Shown here: positions 1 to 11,239 of the stretch, piece after piece
Numbering within the stretch: position 1 is the stretch's first letter
Layout of the letters: each line of letters opens with the position of its first letter
Source of the DNA: Hygrocybe punicea
Lineage: Eukaryota > Basidiomycota > Agaricomycetes > Agaricales > Hygrophoraceae
DNA length: 64,000 nucleotides
NCBI GenBank assembly: GCA_963556145.1
Contig: OY744464.1
Coordinates: forward strand, 1,860,001-1,924,000
Reading direction: 5' to 3'
Translations under genes and position numbers: made by a program
The notes under the pieces: model-generated
Database searches by the model: none
Told to the model about the DNA's origin: nothing
Seen by the model: only the letters and a program-made list of their open reading frames with translations

Positions 1-19
1 TCGTATCCGTGGGCTTCAA

Positions 20-136
20 AATGAGCCGGAGATCATCCAAAATGGTCAAGAATTGACTGAGATAGAGACTAAACATTGATTGGACTCTATCTCAGTCAAT
101 TCTTGACCGTTTCAGGTGATCTCCGGCTCGTTTTGA
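20..136. repeat. Hairpin-forming inverted repeat
   Basis: The arms (about 20-68 and 84-135) are reverse complements over roughly 50 bp with a few mismatches, separated by about 16 bp. The flanks carry the related strings ATCCGTGGG and ATCCGCGG with GTATCTGTGGC/GGATACAGATA. This is the look of a short foldback or MITE remnant. No open reading frame is needed to explain it and no target duplication is visible. Confidence 0.75.
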
Positions 137-139
137 TCA

Positions 140-774
140 GGAATCCGTGGGTAAAATCCGCGGATATAGTATTTGTATCTGTGGCAAGTACGAGTACGGA
201 TACAGATAAATGTATCCTGGGATTACCCCTGCATTTCCCTAAGTGAGCAAGGGTTTGTCCTGTTATTGGCCACATTGAGTGTGTTGAGATTTTAGTTTAT
301 CTGTCATCTGTCACTCACTGAATTGATATATTGTGTAGCCCTCCAGTGTATTTTAAAACCAGCTGGACAATCCTCTGGGAGCATAGCATGGAGATTGCCA
401 TCAACACAATGTGCCACCTGCTCGGGTCTTGGGATATTCGTGGGTGCCGCAATGGCAGTCTGTCGAATTTGATGTCAATAAGCATTGGTGACCAGGAAAT
501 GGCGATCTGTGGAGGTGTGAGATCCAATAACATGAGACTTATTGGTTTTCTTGTTCGCCATGTCAGGTTTCACTAACTTGAATGTTCACTTGGAGTTACG
601 TGGCACTCACACGGTTGGCAGAAGCTTCCCCCAAAACTGTACAGTGGCTGCCTTCTTAAGCTTCCAAGTCACTGCCCACCAACATCATGTCCTCCAAAGT
701 CACAGATAATGTGTTAAACGTCTCCCAGTCTGAGCTGGATCAAATACTGGGTGCCATGAGAGTATGAGCCCTTT
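140..774. other. No supported gene
   Basis: About 630 bp without convincing coding sequence. An open frame at 331-576 (+) has no recognisable motif and lacks splice or codon support, so it is not called as a gene. Confidence 0.5.
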
Positions 775-947
775 CAGCATATCTTTCCCATGATACATGG
801 GTCAGCCAAGATGGACAATTCCCACTGGGAGTGGGCCAGCCAATCTCGGTCAAGGAATATCTTTCTCCAGGACAGATGGCTTGGCCGAGAGGTCCATGTT
901 CCAAGGGGCATGGGTTGGCTGAAGGAGAGGTATATATTGGCTGGCCA

Positions 948-1233
948 TGGAGCATGGATTGGCCAACCGGTCTGGGTATTTTGGTTGGCCATGGAGCATG
1001 GATTGGCCGACCAGTGTGGGTATGTCGGTTGGCCGACCAGGCTGGGTATTTCGGTTGGCCATGGAACATGGATTGGCCGACTGGTCTGGGTATTTCGGTT
1101 GGCCATGGAGCATGGATTGGCCAACCAGTGTGGGTATGTCGGTTGGCCAACCAGGCTGGGTATTTCGGTTGGCCATGGAACATGGATTGGCCGACCGGTC
1201 TGGGTATTTCGGTTGGCCATGGAGCATGGATTG
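948..1233 (+). repeat. 44-bp minisatellite, left arm
   Basis: About six units of a 44-bp repeat with core TGGCCATGGAGCATGG ... GTCTGGGTATTTCGG; some units are shortened to about 26 bp. All six frames stay open because the unit is short and stop-poor, giving spurious Trp/Gly/His-rich open frames. It ends abruptly where a hAT-type TIR begins at 1234. Confidence 0.85.
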
Positions 1234-2585
1234 TAGTGTTGCCGGGGTTCGGTTCTAGAACCAGGGTTTGAACCTGAACCTACCTGAACTGGACCAGGGT
1301 TCAGGTCCGGTTGAGGCAAATTGGGGAACTGGACCGGCTGCTGGTTCTGGATTGAGGGCGATCTTGCCGAACCGGTTCTGGGGAGTTCAAACCGGTGAAC
1401 CGGTGATCACTTACCCATGTGTTTTTGGCGCGTCGCAATCTGTGTACCCACTTCCACTGTACTCTGCCTATCGTCACAGCCCACAGTGGGCTCTCCCCTG
1501 ATTTGATATTCAACTGCCCCTGCTGATGGCCATGATGACCACAATTTCATCATGCACCAGCGCAACAGGCGATCTCATCCGCTGAAAGGTTAGATCGCAC
1601 CCTTGGTATGGCTTAATCACTCACGACACAACCTTTCAGATTGTCTCGATCCACTGTATTTTCAATGATGAGTCTTTTTCTTATCCATACCAGGGCCTTT
1701 TTTTGTATTTATATTTCATTTTCTGTCTCCCCCGTACCCTTTTTGTTTCATCCAGATGTTAGGCTCAGCTCCCAGTCAAAAGGTATGCATTTTGAAGCCA
1801 TTCAGGTTCCCCCACTTCGATAACATGTTGGGTTGTGCTGTAGCTGCAGATGGAACTCTTCTCGACACCAAAGACATTGTTTGGTACAACGATGCTAACA
1901 ATATTGTCCCTATCTCCACCCCATCGGTGTCCCCTCACAGCTACATCCTCGCGTGCTTCAATTTCTTCCCAAGTCCCAACCACTCTCGACAAGTTTCTCG
2001 GTAACACCACTCATACCCCAGGGCCCAAGGTCACTGGTGCTCACCGATCTGGCCGGGTCTTGCATCCCTCTGCAAGAGTCACAGATCCGGACAACATTTC
2101 GACACAGGCCAATGCATGCAAGCGCAAGCAACCAGCTAGCAGCAAGGCAACTGCCTCCACACGTCGTCGCATTGTATCCAGCTCTGACAGTGATGAAGAA
2201 CTCAATGCTACCAACCATGAGCAGGAACTCGATGCTACCAAGGGAGCCACTGACGCTACCACAAATGTAGACGACGATATTGAAGATCGCGATGAAGATC
2301 AGAATGATGATGTTGAGATGCTGGATGCCGAGGATGCATATGAGTTTACGAAGGGCCTAGCAAAGCAGGATTGTGAGGTGAGTCCTGATCTGCCTTTTTT
2401 CTTTTCATATCTTATGGTCTTTTCAATTCCAGGCTAGGGTCAAGGCTGATCGTTACAAGGACGACCACACGGCCGATGTCCGTACCATTTTCCAACGAGA
2501 CAGGAAGAGTCTCAACCCTGACTCTGGTCAGCTTGAGGACGGCCACTGGTGTGTTCTGTGCCAGAAAGCCGGACTCCCAGCCTGT
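1234..2585 (+). mobile_element. Truncated hAT transposon, 5' half
   Basis: The left end TAGTGTTGCC followed by GGGGTTCGG matches both ends of the complete hAT-like element at 60246-61382. It is followed by GGTTC/GAACC-rich subterminal sequence (1244-1400), then a transposase 5' exon and an intron. The element stops at about 2585, where right-arm minisatellite begins, so the 3' half and right TIR are lost. It sits directly against minisatellite on both sides, so it appears to have inserted into the foldback array before a deletion or inversion removed its 3' half. Confidence 0.65.
1850..2583 (+). pseudogene. hAT transposase, N-terminal fragment
   Basis: Exon 1 (from an ATG at 1850, 176 codons to 2377) encodes a Ser/Thr-rich, then acidic N-terminus. 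A 55-nt intron (2378-2432, GTGAGT...TTCCAG) follows, after which exon 2 reads ARVKADRYKDDHTADVRTIF and, further on, EDGHWCVLC. That pattern precedes the BED-type zinc finger in basidiomycete hAT transposases; the first Cys pair (CVLC) is present but the remaining zinc ligands and the RNase H-like catalytic domain are missing. The frame then runs into minisatellite and stops. The exact start is uncertain. The family call is from remembered motif similarity plus the hAT-type TIR upstream at 1234. Confidence 0.6.
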
Positions 2586-2589
2586 GTAC

Positions 2590-3165
2590 CCACCGGCTTC
2601 AGCCAACCAATGTTCTATTGCCAGATAATATACCCAAAGATTCAGCTAACCCATGCAGCCAATGTACCCATCCAGATTGGCCAATCCATGGTCCATTGCC
2701 AGCCACAATAACCAGGGCAGTTGGCAAATCCATGTTCCATGGCCAGTAGAAATACCCAGACCTGTTGTCCAACCCATGGTCCATGGCCAGCCAAAATACC
2801 CAGGGCAGTCGGCCAATCCATCTCCCATGGCCAACCGATATACCCAGGCTGGTCGGCCAACCCATGCTCCATGGCCAGCCAAAATACCCAGACTGGTTGG
2901 CCAATCCACCTTTCATGGCCAGCCAAAATACCCAGGCTGGTCAGCCAACCCATGCTCCATGGCCAACCGAAATACCCAGACCAGTTGGCCAACCCATGTT
3001 CCATGGCCAGCCCAAATACCCAGACCGGTCAGCCAATCCATGTTCCATGGCCAGCCAAAATACCCAGACTGGTCAGCCAATCCACCTTTCATGGCCAGCC
3101 AAAATACCTGACTGGTCGGCCAATCCATGTTCCATGGCCAGCCAAAATACCCAGACCAGTTGACC
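2590..3165 (-). repeat. 44-bp minisatellite, right arm
   Basis: About 13 units of the same 44-bp repeat as the left arm, in reverse orientation (core CCATGGCCAGCCAAAATACCC). The array is longer and slightly more diverged than the left one. Open frames across it in all frames are artefacts of the repeat. Confidence 0.85.
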
Positions 3166-3573
3166 AATATATCCCTCTGCTTCAGCCAACTCATGTCCCT
3201 CAGAACATAGACCCCTCAGCCAAGCCATCTGCCCTGGAGAAAGATATTGGTCAGCTGAGATTGGCTGGCCCACTTGGAGTGGGAATTGTCCATCTCAGCT
3301 GAGCCATGTCTTGTGGCAAAGATATGCTGTAAGGTGTGAGAGTACTCGGTCTGATTGGGGAAAGTGGTATGCAGAGCAGTAAGTAATGATCTGGATCTTC
3401 ATTGCATCGATCTGATCAACATTCAGGGTCCCTGACCATTTTGGGCCCAAATGTGCCTTTTGTCATCCCGGAACAGATTTCTGGCAGAGGGTGAAAAGTT
3501 GGAGGAGATGAGGACCTTGACAACTACACTGGCCCCCTTGAGACACATATAACCGGTGTGCCCTATCCTTGTC

Positions 3574-3858
3574 AGCACTGCAAAAAAATCAACCAGCCAG
3601 TCGAACACAAACATTTCTATGCTGTGATCTGTGGGACAGATGTCGGGACATTTGAAAATTGGTCAGTTTTCTAAAAGCCTTGGACAACATGGCATCTAAC
3701 GACCTTCATAGGGAAAATGTACAATGACTTGTGAACAAACCGAACCAGAACGCTGCCTTGTCAGGTGCTCATTCAGAGGTGTTCCAAACTAGAGCTGAGG
3801 CTGAGGAATGCTATCAACAGGCCCTTGCCGCAGGAGAGGTTAGAAAATTGAGTACATA
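3574..3858 (+). pseudogene. Decayed RNase H1 N-terminal-like domain fragment
   Basis: A short stretch translates as FYAVICGTDVGTFENW. It is followed, after a likely intron or a disruption at about 3659-3710, by a segment containing VFQTRAEAEECYQQALAAGE. This resembles the N-terminal RNA:DNA-hybrid-binding domain of RNase H1 (caulimovirus VI/viroplasmin-like fold), which ends in a 'F.T.eEAe..y' helix and is common in basidiomycete repeat proteins. Stops occur in the joining region and there is no RNase H catalytic domain. Short and low confidence. Confidence 0.35.
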
Positions 3859-3859
3859 A

Positions 3860-4537
3860 AATTTTGTTAGCTATCTTGTTGGTCGTATCATCTTCTTGCA
3901 ATTACACCCTGCCTGCCCCCAATGTGTGATAATGCTGCTACTCATCTCTGAGTCCTTTGTCTACATTGCTTCACAAAGCTGCTCTTCTAGAGCCCTCAAA
4001 ATGGTAAGAATATTGCTATTGATGCAACTAACCTCATTCAACTCCTCACCGCAACCCTGATCCTGCAAAATCTGATTACAGCAGGCATCCAACCTAGCCT
4101 GCAGAGCATCCATCTCAGATAATGCATCCTTGATAGCTTGATGACTGCATCATTCGGATATGCCTTTGGAGTAGGCTTCTGGTGAGCCATTCGTTATTCT
4201 GTGGAACCTTTGCAGCATGTCATGAGTGTCATCCAGTGAAGATTTCTGCCTTACGGGTTAGGTTGTGTGCGAGCTTTAGGAGGAGGGACTGTCTTACCTG
4301 CAGAGTACGGCAGGCACTACCATGGTCATGGTCTTGTACACTTGAAATTTGTACACTGTGCCCAAATCAGACTTAATCAAACCATACCATTGAGCGATGC
4401 GTATAGCATGCCACCTAATTGCGATGACATCCCTCTTCCTAGACAGAGTATTGAGATAAAGAGGTAGGCACTGTCAAGATACATACTTTGAATAGGATCG
4501 CTTACTCTTGGCACAATTCGCTGCTCGCTTTTTGAGC
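3860..4537. other. No supported gene
   Basis: About 680 bp with no coding signal that I trust on either strand; it ends at the target duplication of the solo LTR. Confidence 0.5.
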
Positions 4538-4542
4538 ATGGT

Positions 4543-5170
4543 GTGACGGCGAGTTCGGTTGTAGACCCGAATGGGAATCTACAAAAGTGGTGATCAGCTA
4601 AGAAGTGATCAGAGGAGTTTAGTGTCTATGTAGTCTAGTCAATCCAACCCGAATCCGGGGTTCTGGATCAGAGGGGAAGTGAAGGGAGTGGAGTATGAAT
4701 ACTAATATGGAGACGATACGAAGTGAGGACTAAGAAATAGAACTGAAGGGATGCAATATGATAGGATGCAATGTGATATGGATATGATATGGTGGGATGT
4801 AATATGGATATGATTGTAGTATAAGGGTACATCTTTTATACTACTGGGAGAGATCCTGTGCTGTAGTAACTATGTACTACAACCGAAGGCTGTAACTGAT
4901 AGGAGTGGAGTGGAGCGGAGTATAGGAGGAATGGTGCTATGTACTAAGTAATGGGAAACGAAGATATATCATATGTAACTATATACGTACTAATTCCGGG
5001 TCGTTAGAGACATTGCATCTTGAGTAGGAACGATTCCGGAGGCGGAATCCGGAGCGGAATTGACGGAGAGAACCGGAATCGGGCGGAATTGATGATACGT
5101 GAATGGGAATGGACGGGGACGAAGTGGGATATGAAGAGGATTCGGGTCCAGAGGGCCCGGAGCCTCTACA
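4543..5170 (+). mobile_element. Solo LTR, copy 1 (628 bp)
   Basis: It runs from GTGACGGCGAG to CCTCTACA and is flanked by ATGGT on both sides (4538-4542 and 5171-5175), the 5-bp duplication expected of an LTR retrotransposon. If the LTR is taken to start at the preceding T (TG...CA), the duplication is 4 bp. A second, slightly diverged copy lies at 32559-33152. The interior has GGAAT/CGGAAT-rich sequence and a TATA-like stretch. No internal retroelement sequence adjoins it, so it is a solo LTR left by recombination. Confidence 0.85.
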
Positions 5171-5175
5171 ATGGT

Positions 5176-5697
5176 CTTGTAGAGTTTTGGTCGAGGCATA
5201 CCTCAACTAGTTACGAGTCCCTATAAGGGAATCGTTCTATACGGTGGATTTTTCAACTCAGGGTCAGACTCTAATTTGCCAAGCCGTGGGAACAATTGTT
5301 GCAAACTGTGGGAACAATTTTGAAGCCCTGTGAATAAATTTGAAACCGTGTGACTGCTGACTTTGTAACTGTGAGAATTTGTTGTCTCAAATGAGCAAGA
5401 ACAATAAGGTCACCAGATCAAAGGTGCCAAGTTGGGAAAGTGTAGTCCACTGCTAAGTCGACTTCATGACAATAATCGTATTCTTTGTTGGTGTAATGTG
5501 CATTATGACATATGGATGAGTTGAAAACCTGTCTGAACAGTACTGAGAGTTCTGTATTGTCCAACTAGTATCCCTGCTGTATTCTGAGGAATTGCCAGTG
5601 CAATATAGACTGAATGAACCAGATATGATATCTTTGTTTACAGATACATATAACAGCTATGTACATTGGAATCACAAGGAACAGGTTTAACACTGGT
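5176..5697. other. No supported gene
   Basis: About 520 bp of AT-rich DNA with no convincing open frame or RNA gene. Confidence 0.5.
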
Positions 5698-6135
5698 TTA
5701 ACCAGCGGGTTCATCATTTTTCGGCACAAAGTGTTTTGCAGATGTCCCTACCTGAATCCAGGGCATTGCAATTGCACAAATAATAGCAGAAATAAAAGTC
5801 TGGACAGTTGTTGGATGTGCATTATGTGCCATATTTGACATCCCATATTGAAGCAGAGAAAGTGCAAGCAGAGCTATCAACATTGAGAAACTATGGAGTT
5901 CACACATTGGTACCCCAGATGCTGTTTCAATGTATTCATTGAATGGGCTCATAAGGGTGAGGTGTATAATTTGTTGATGTTTCATCAAAGGACACGAAAA
6001 TAGTACAATAAATGCAGTCAACTGCATAATGATTCGAGATCCAGACACAAGGACAAGGAACATAATTAGTTCAAGAGAAGCTCCAATCATGCCAGAACAA
6101 AATAATATGATTGGAAAGCAATTATTAAATAGCAA
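5698..6135 (-). CDS. Hydrophobic ORF, possible membrane protein fragment
   Basis: An open frame of about 145 codons, continuing open upstream of its first possible start, is strongly hydrophobic. It has about four segments long enough to span a membrane (for example FPIILFCSGMIGASLELIMF). There is a possible splice donor (GTAGGG) after IPWIQ-like residues near the 3' end. I do not recognise the family. It could be one exon of a transporter-like gene or a chance frame in AT-rich DNA. No ribosomal, promoter or partner signal helps. Confidence 0.25.
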   Translation of the reverse strand: MLFNNCFPIILFCSGMIGASLELIMFLVLVSGSRIIMQLTAFIVLFSCPLMKHQQIIHLTLMSPFNEYIETASGVPMCELHSFSMLIALLALSLLQYGMSNMAHNAHPTTVQTFISAIICAIAMPWIQVGTSAKHFVPKNDEPAG

Positions 6136-6415
6136 AGCATCATATTTATGGCAGGATGGGAAGAAGTGAAGGTTGGGCCAAGATACAATCCAATGGTATC
6201 AATGCAGGAACATAGCAACATAGGCTTCTCAGTACAGCAGTGAATTTCGTCATCAATTTAGATATAAAGGAGTAAATATGCTTGTTGTACCTGCAGATTT
6301 CGTCCAGTTAATATGACACGTCTTTGAACAAAAGGTTATGCATCACATATGCGAAGTAAAGGTAGTTTGATTGAATTTGTACAATGAATTGTAATTCAGT
6401 TTCATGGACCACAAA

Positions 6416-6480
6416 CCGAACATATTGGACATGTTCGGTGTGTTCGGTCAATGTGTTCGGTCAATATGTTCAGGTTACTA
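6416..6480. repeat. CCGAACAT / ATGTTCGG motif cluster
   Basis: Four to five copies of GTTCGGT or its complement CCGAACAT within 60 bp, including CATGTTCGGTGTGTTCGG, which is also the core of the 82-bp tandem array at 13316-13853. The two clusters bracket three of the four spliced genes between them. Confidence 0.6.
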
Positions 6481-6629
6481 TTGTCATATGTGATCAGTAC
6501 ACATTGAACATTGGATATAGTTAGCTATCCAGTGGTGATACAAAGAGAATATGCAAACATTAAATCTGGATTATAGGTAGATAATGGATTTTCAATAGCT
6601 CATTCTCATCTTTTCAGCAAAAAGGCACA

Positions 6630-7098
6630 TTGAGAAATTTGGACTTGGTAGAATTTTGGGTGCTGTGTTTTGTATCTCATGAAATACTGCTTGGATCAAG
6701 ATGGTTATACAGTTTATGATTCTGGTTGTATTTCGAGCCTAGTGACAGACAAACATAGTACAGATGCAATGACGGCTCAAAGGACAAAAATAGAGAAGAA
6801 TATGGTATATGTACTTCTAGGCCTTGAAAAGATGAACAACCTTCTCCCTCCAGTCTTCTTCATATGAGCTCTTTCGATGTCATAATTTGACAGTATCATT
6901 TTGGGCGTCAAAAAGTACTGGTCTACCTTTTATTTCATCAACAACTCACTATATCCTAAATATTGTTCAAATGTAATTACAGGCGTAGATAGTCCTCAAG
7001 ACATAGTACAACTTCCCTGTATAACCATCTTAATCCAAATAGTATTTCATGAGATACAAAACACAGCACCCAAAATTCTACCAAGTCCAAATTTCTCA
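6630..7098. repeat. Inverted repeat with 84-bp arms
   Basis: Arms 6630-6712 and 7015-7098 are reverse complements with few mismatches (for example TTTTGTATCTCATGAAATAC against its complement), separated by about 300 bp of AT-rich DNA. This is a foldback or MITE-like structure. No target duplication was found. Confidence 0.75.
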
Positions 7099-7186
7099 AT
7101 CGATTCAAAAAGGTGCAGTTGCTGCCATCAGATAGCAAAACAGCTGTAACATATCAACGGGTTGAGTACACATACAATATTATACA

Positions 7187-8662
7187 TTAGCATCGGTCTA
7201 TATTCATATTATAGAAGCGTTGCCTTGTTTCCACAACACCCTCTGCATCATTACCCTCTTCCACATACCCAACATGCCGTTTGATGGCTATTCTGGGCTG
7301 TGTAGTTGGTGTAGGCAAAGCTGTCTTGTTGCGAATCATAGTTGCTTCCTGAGAATATACATCAGTATTCGTTTAATTCTTGATGTATTAAAGTGTTACC
7401 TCTGTGAAGTCACTGTCTACTAGTGCCAATGACCGTAGATTCAGAATCATCTTGAATTTATCCTTCTTTACCGGAACTGCCGATATTGTAAACTGAACCT
7501 CCACTATATCACCGATTCTAAAGCAAGTTGGGTTTGTTGGAATGAAGCTAATAAATATTTCCATCAGTAGGGATGTGATCCCAATTCATCGTCACTCACC
7601 AATGTCGATTTCTATCAGACTTCAACTTGTAATAAAGTACGCAATTGTCCTGGCCATGAAAGTAGCGGGAATTCGCAAGTGAGGTTAATATGCCTTTTGG
7701 ATCGATGACATACTCGAATGGAATGTGAGAGGAAGTGTTGTCATGTCGGCGATCAGTGAAATATCGGGTTCCTATTGCGAGTGCCATGTAATCCATGTAT
7801 GTAGAAGGCGTAAAAGCTTGCATTGCTTTGTCAGGAAATTGACGAGCCAGTTTCTGGTGCAGAATCCGAAGGTTATCGATATAGGATTGAAAGCCCGTTG
7901 TATCAAGGCCAGTTACGACTATGCTTTGACGTATGAAGGGCGTTCGGCGTTCTGGTTGACTATTGCAGTGATTCATCAGAATGGTATTCAAGGAATTGAT
8001 ACGAATTTAGCACATACCTGGTTGTTATGGGTGGAAGATCTTTCGCCACCAAAATCGCTTGCAAACTTAATACCAATTCTTGATGTTCGGATTCATCATT
8101 GGTTGGAAGTGTAAACTTCCAGCAATTTGGAGAGTCAACATGCACAATATTGACATTTGCAATCTGGCAATGCGGTCAATATGATATACCTTTTCAAATC
8201 CAATGACTTACGTTTGTGGCCTTCGCAAGCTGACTTTCATCATCGTCTAAGCGTGCAGATATGATTTCCTGCAGATGTTCAGCTGTCAATTTGGTGTCAA
8301 ATACTAGCCAGTATATATATGGTGGATATTGCTAACATGCACCCTTGAAGTTGTAATAGTTGTCCATCACGTACAAAGCAGTGGTGAGATGTATATTGCG
8401 TGGCACAATTTCGTCCACTTCATGGATTATATCTTCCGCCATCACCGATCATATCCATATTGGCTTTTGATGTCCATGTGATGATAGCTTTCAGGATCCG
8501 TTTTGCTTTTGTTTTTGTATTGCATTCTTCAATATTGAAGTTTGCGTCATTTTGCATAATACGGATCCTTTCCATGTCTTTCAAATGCACCACATAATGT
8601 TGGTTGTCAGCTGTCTGGTTTGGATATGGTATAGTCAAGCATGTACTCCAGCTTTTCCGCAT
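7187..8662 (-). CDS. Multi-exon gene of unknown function
   Basis: Five or six exons read from 8662 down to a stop at 7187-7189. Readable pieces include RKSWSTCLTIPYPNQTADNQ, a segment ending LVAKDLPPITTR, a long exon at 7600-7990 with DPKGILTSLANSRYFHG, and a C-terminal exon containing FRIGDIVEVQFTISAVPVKK followed by FKMILNLRSLALVDSDF. The last pattern (RxGDIVEaQ...LRSIALLD) is one I associate with an unnamed protein family repeated in Agaricomycete genomes, often near transposons; its role is unknown to me. Introns use GT...AG, with short sizes. The true 5' end may lie upstream of 8662. It is divergent from the gene at 9105, with about 440 bp between them. Confidence 0.55.
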
Positions 8663-9104
8663 TAATTCTGCATCACAGTATATGTGTGCACAGCATTAAA
8701 ATTAGCCCCTATCCATTATGCATCAATATCCGTTAGTATACCCCATGTTTCTTAATTTGGCATTATGCATTTTTGTTTTATGAATACCCCTTTTTGTTTA
8801 GTCTCCATTCCTAACTTTAATTGAATTTGTCAACAATTCATGAAATCTACCAGTATAAACTTGTGGCGAATATCATGTGGACAGTCATCCATTTTTCATG
8901 CATACCTTTGCGCTTTGCATGGAGTACATGGCCCAAGAAGCCTCGTTTGGTATATGAGCATGTGCCAATGGTGGATCCTCTGATGTTATTGTTGAAGTTT
9001 TGGATTCACCGATTCATCTTAAATTCATAGCTTATTGTTTTTGAGTGATTTAAAGCGTGAGTGGAGATGATATCCACTATTCCATCAACTTTTACCGCTC
9101 TCCA

Positions 9105-11152
9105 ATGCCTCCCAAGAAGTCCACCGCCACGAAATCAAACTCGAAAGCAAAATCCAAGGCCACCATGTATGCATCCCTATTTTACTCGGTATAACTGAAG
9201 TTTCTATTGCATGCACTAAAGACGGCCTTCTGCAACAATCGAGAAGCGGAAGAAGGTCATCAAGACTTGGGCTGATGATGATATGTATGTGTCATCGTTT
9301 TAATCGTTATCTATTTTTGACCAATGGACAGTGTGGCTTTGTCCAATGCTAATGATGATGCCGTCAGTATTCAAAGCACTGGCAGTGTAATGGCACCGTC
9401 AACGCTCACAAGGTATCTATAATCACATATCATTGTTATCCAATATGAGTTAACAAATATCAATATCCTCCTAGGCATTCCGTCAAGTTTCGCAACGTTA
9501 AAGACGTGTTAGTGTTTCAATATCAAATATATCCACCATGATATCAATCTGTTACAGTGGAAAGAAACGTCAAATGTCATCTCCCAATGTCACCGACAAT
9601 GACGACAATGTGTAAATATTTTTCATAGGTATTGTCTCATCATTGACAGGTTATCTATAGTAAAACGCCTTCCCCCGCCAAGAAATTGAAAGCTGCATCT
9701 AATCAATCACGAGACGGTGAGGAAGAGGAGGAAGAGGAAGAGGAAGAGGATTACGGTTCTAAGTGAGTTGTTCGGTTATCATAGACATATCCATTTGTTC
9801 AAACAAATCGTTTGACTGTTTAGGCATCGTCGCAAAGTAGCCTTGATGAAGAACCCCGATAAGCCAATTTCGTGTGTATTTTACGTGCCGATATGAATAT
9901 TCTCATTCATTAATTGTAACAGCGTTTCTAATACTCCATCCAAGAAGTCGAAGTCCACGAAGGCCATCATGCTCGATGATACCGACGATGATAAAGGCTC
10001 CAGTGGCGATGAAGGAGATCTGACCTATGCACTGACGCAGATCACCAGGTGTGTTGGATCTTATTACACCGTGGTGTTTGATGTAGATGTCGTGAATCTA
10101 GCTTACCATCTCCGAACGTTGATGAGTCCGATATTGGCACGAGGGATCCTCAACTTGTTGACACCTACCAAGACTGTGTCAATATCAAGTATGCAATTGC
10201 ATTTATACCCTTGTCATTTACTCATAACCATTCAGGGCAGCAGCAATGGTATCCTGGTCCAGTGCAATTGGGAATGGCAACCCACAGTTCAGTGATATCA
10301 TCACTGACATCTACAAGATCAACAGAAAGTACGTTATTTGAACAGCAATTTGAGGTCAATTTGGTCGATTCATTGGATATAATATAGGTTATTGGTTTCC
10401 GCCATTACATTTGATAGATCTGGGAGGTACTCTAATCTCTCTCGTGATAACCCTGCCCATATCTCCACTTGTGCATTTGGTCGCAACTTCTTTCATGCAG
10501 TCGGAGGTGGAATGCCGACGATCTTTACATCGGTCATCATAGTGGAGTCCTGCTTTCTCGATGAGCCCAAGATTGGTGGCAATACAAAGCCGGTCAAGGT
10601 TATACAGGGTGCACTACTTCAAGGGGAATGGGAGCGATATGTTGGTGCTATTGGAATGGTGATTCGCGAGTCCGAATTTCGGGCCCAACTGTATAAGGAC
10701 TATGTGTCCTTCTCAACGACCACAGCAAGTGGAATGGATACATCTCCCAGTTTGTGCATTAATCATTTTTAGTTGTAATTCCTAATCGATTTTCATAGAG
10801 GCATCGACATCCAAAAATGTACAACTTAGTCCATTCACTCGTCGACCCACTCCATCTTATCATAAGGCCGCTCTATCATTTTACGATATTGGTAAGCATC
10901 CGGTCGTCTAATATAAATTGATATCTTAAGTATGTGTTGTCAGTGCCCATCTATGATGCACGCAAAGTCAAAGCGGACTTCACGTCCACTCTCATATCGC
11001 TCCAGCAACTACCCATCTTCCCGCACAATATCCCTGCAGGATCCTGTGTCGTTGTTGGACACACCATCAATACATTCAAGCGTGTAGATGACATGATGAA
11101 GAGCATTTCACTCAATGTGCAATGGGTCATGGTCTTGGGAGTGCCGAAATGA
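9105..11152 (+). CDS. Intron-rich nuclear-type protein of unknown function
   Basis: The ATG at 9105 opens MPPKKSTATKSNSKAKSKAT, a Lys-rich, nuclear-localisation-like start. About 13 small exons follow. The middle is low complexity and charged (PSPAKKLKA; a run of Glu near 9720-9750; SKKSKSTKA). The large exon at about 10388-10730 is compact and globular (FGRNFFHAVGGGMPTIFTSV; VIQGALLQGEWERYVGAIGM). The final exon (10945-11152) ends in VQWVMVLGVPK before TGA. I do not recognise a known domain. The pattern of a disordered basic/acidic N-terminus plus a conserved C-terminus resembles lineage-expanded basidiomycete families. It is convergent with the next gene (stop codons 88 bp apart). Exon joins are by eye. 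Confidence 0.6.
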
Positions 11153-11239
11153 TTGCTCCACTTAGCATCATTTATATTTGTATCTTATGTCTGTTTTGTG
11201 AAATAAACGCGAACCGATCCATTGACTGTACAGATAATA

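Larger units (their letters stand above)
775..3330. mobile_element. Foldback-like element with minisatellite arms
   Basis: The outer sequence at 775-945 (starting CAGCATATCTTT) is matched in reverse complement by 3170-3330 (ending AAAGATATGCTG). Both outer ends are followed inward by arrays of the same 44-bp minisatellite in opposite orientation (948-1233 and about 2590-3165). Long inverted arms made of short tandem repeats are the hallmark of foldback (FB) elements. The centre is not native: it holds a 5'-terminal piece of a hAT transposon (1234-2585). No flanking target duplication was identified, so this could also be two inverted copies of a repeat-bearing element. Confidence 0.6.

Noticed and set aside
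331..576. 81-residue plus-strand frame near the window start
   Set aside because: No recognisable motif, no splice or neighbour support; equally open on the other strand.
740..1319. Several overlapping long open frames on both strands (Trp/Gly/His-rich and Pro/His-rich)
   Set aside because: They are translations of the 44-bp minisatellite, open in many frames at once, with no start context or splice logic.
2599..3302. Overlapping open frames over the right minisatellite arm
   Set aside because: Same repeat artefact as the left arm.
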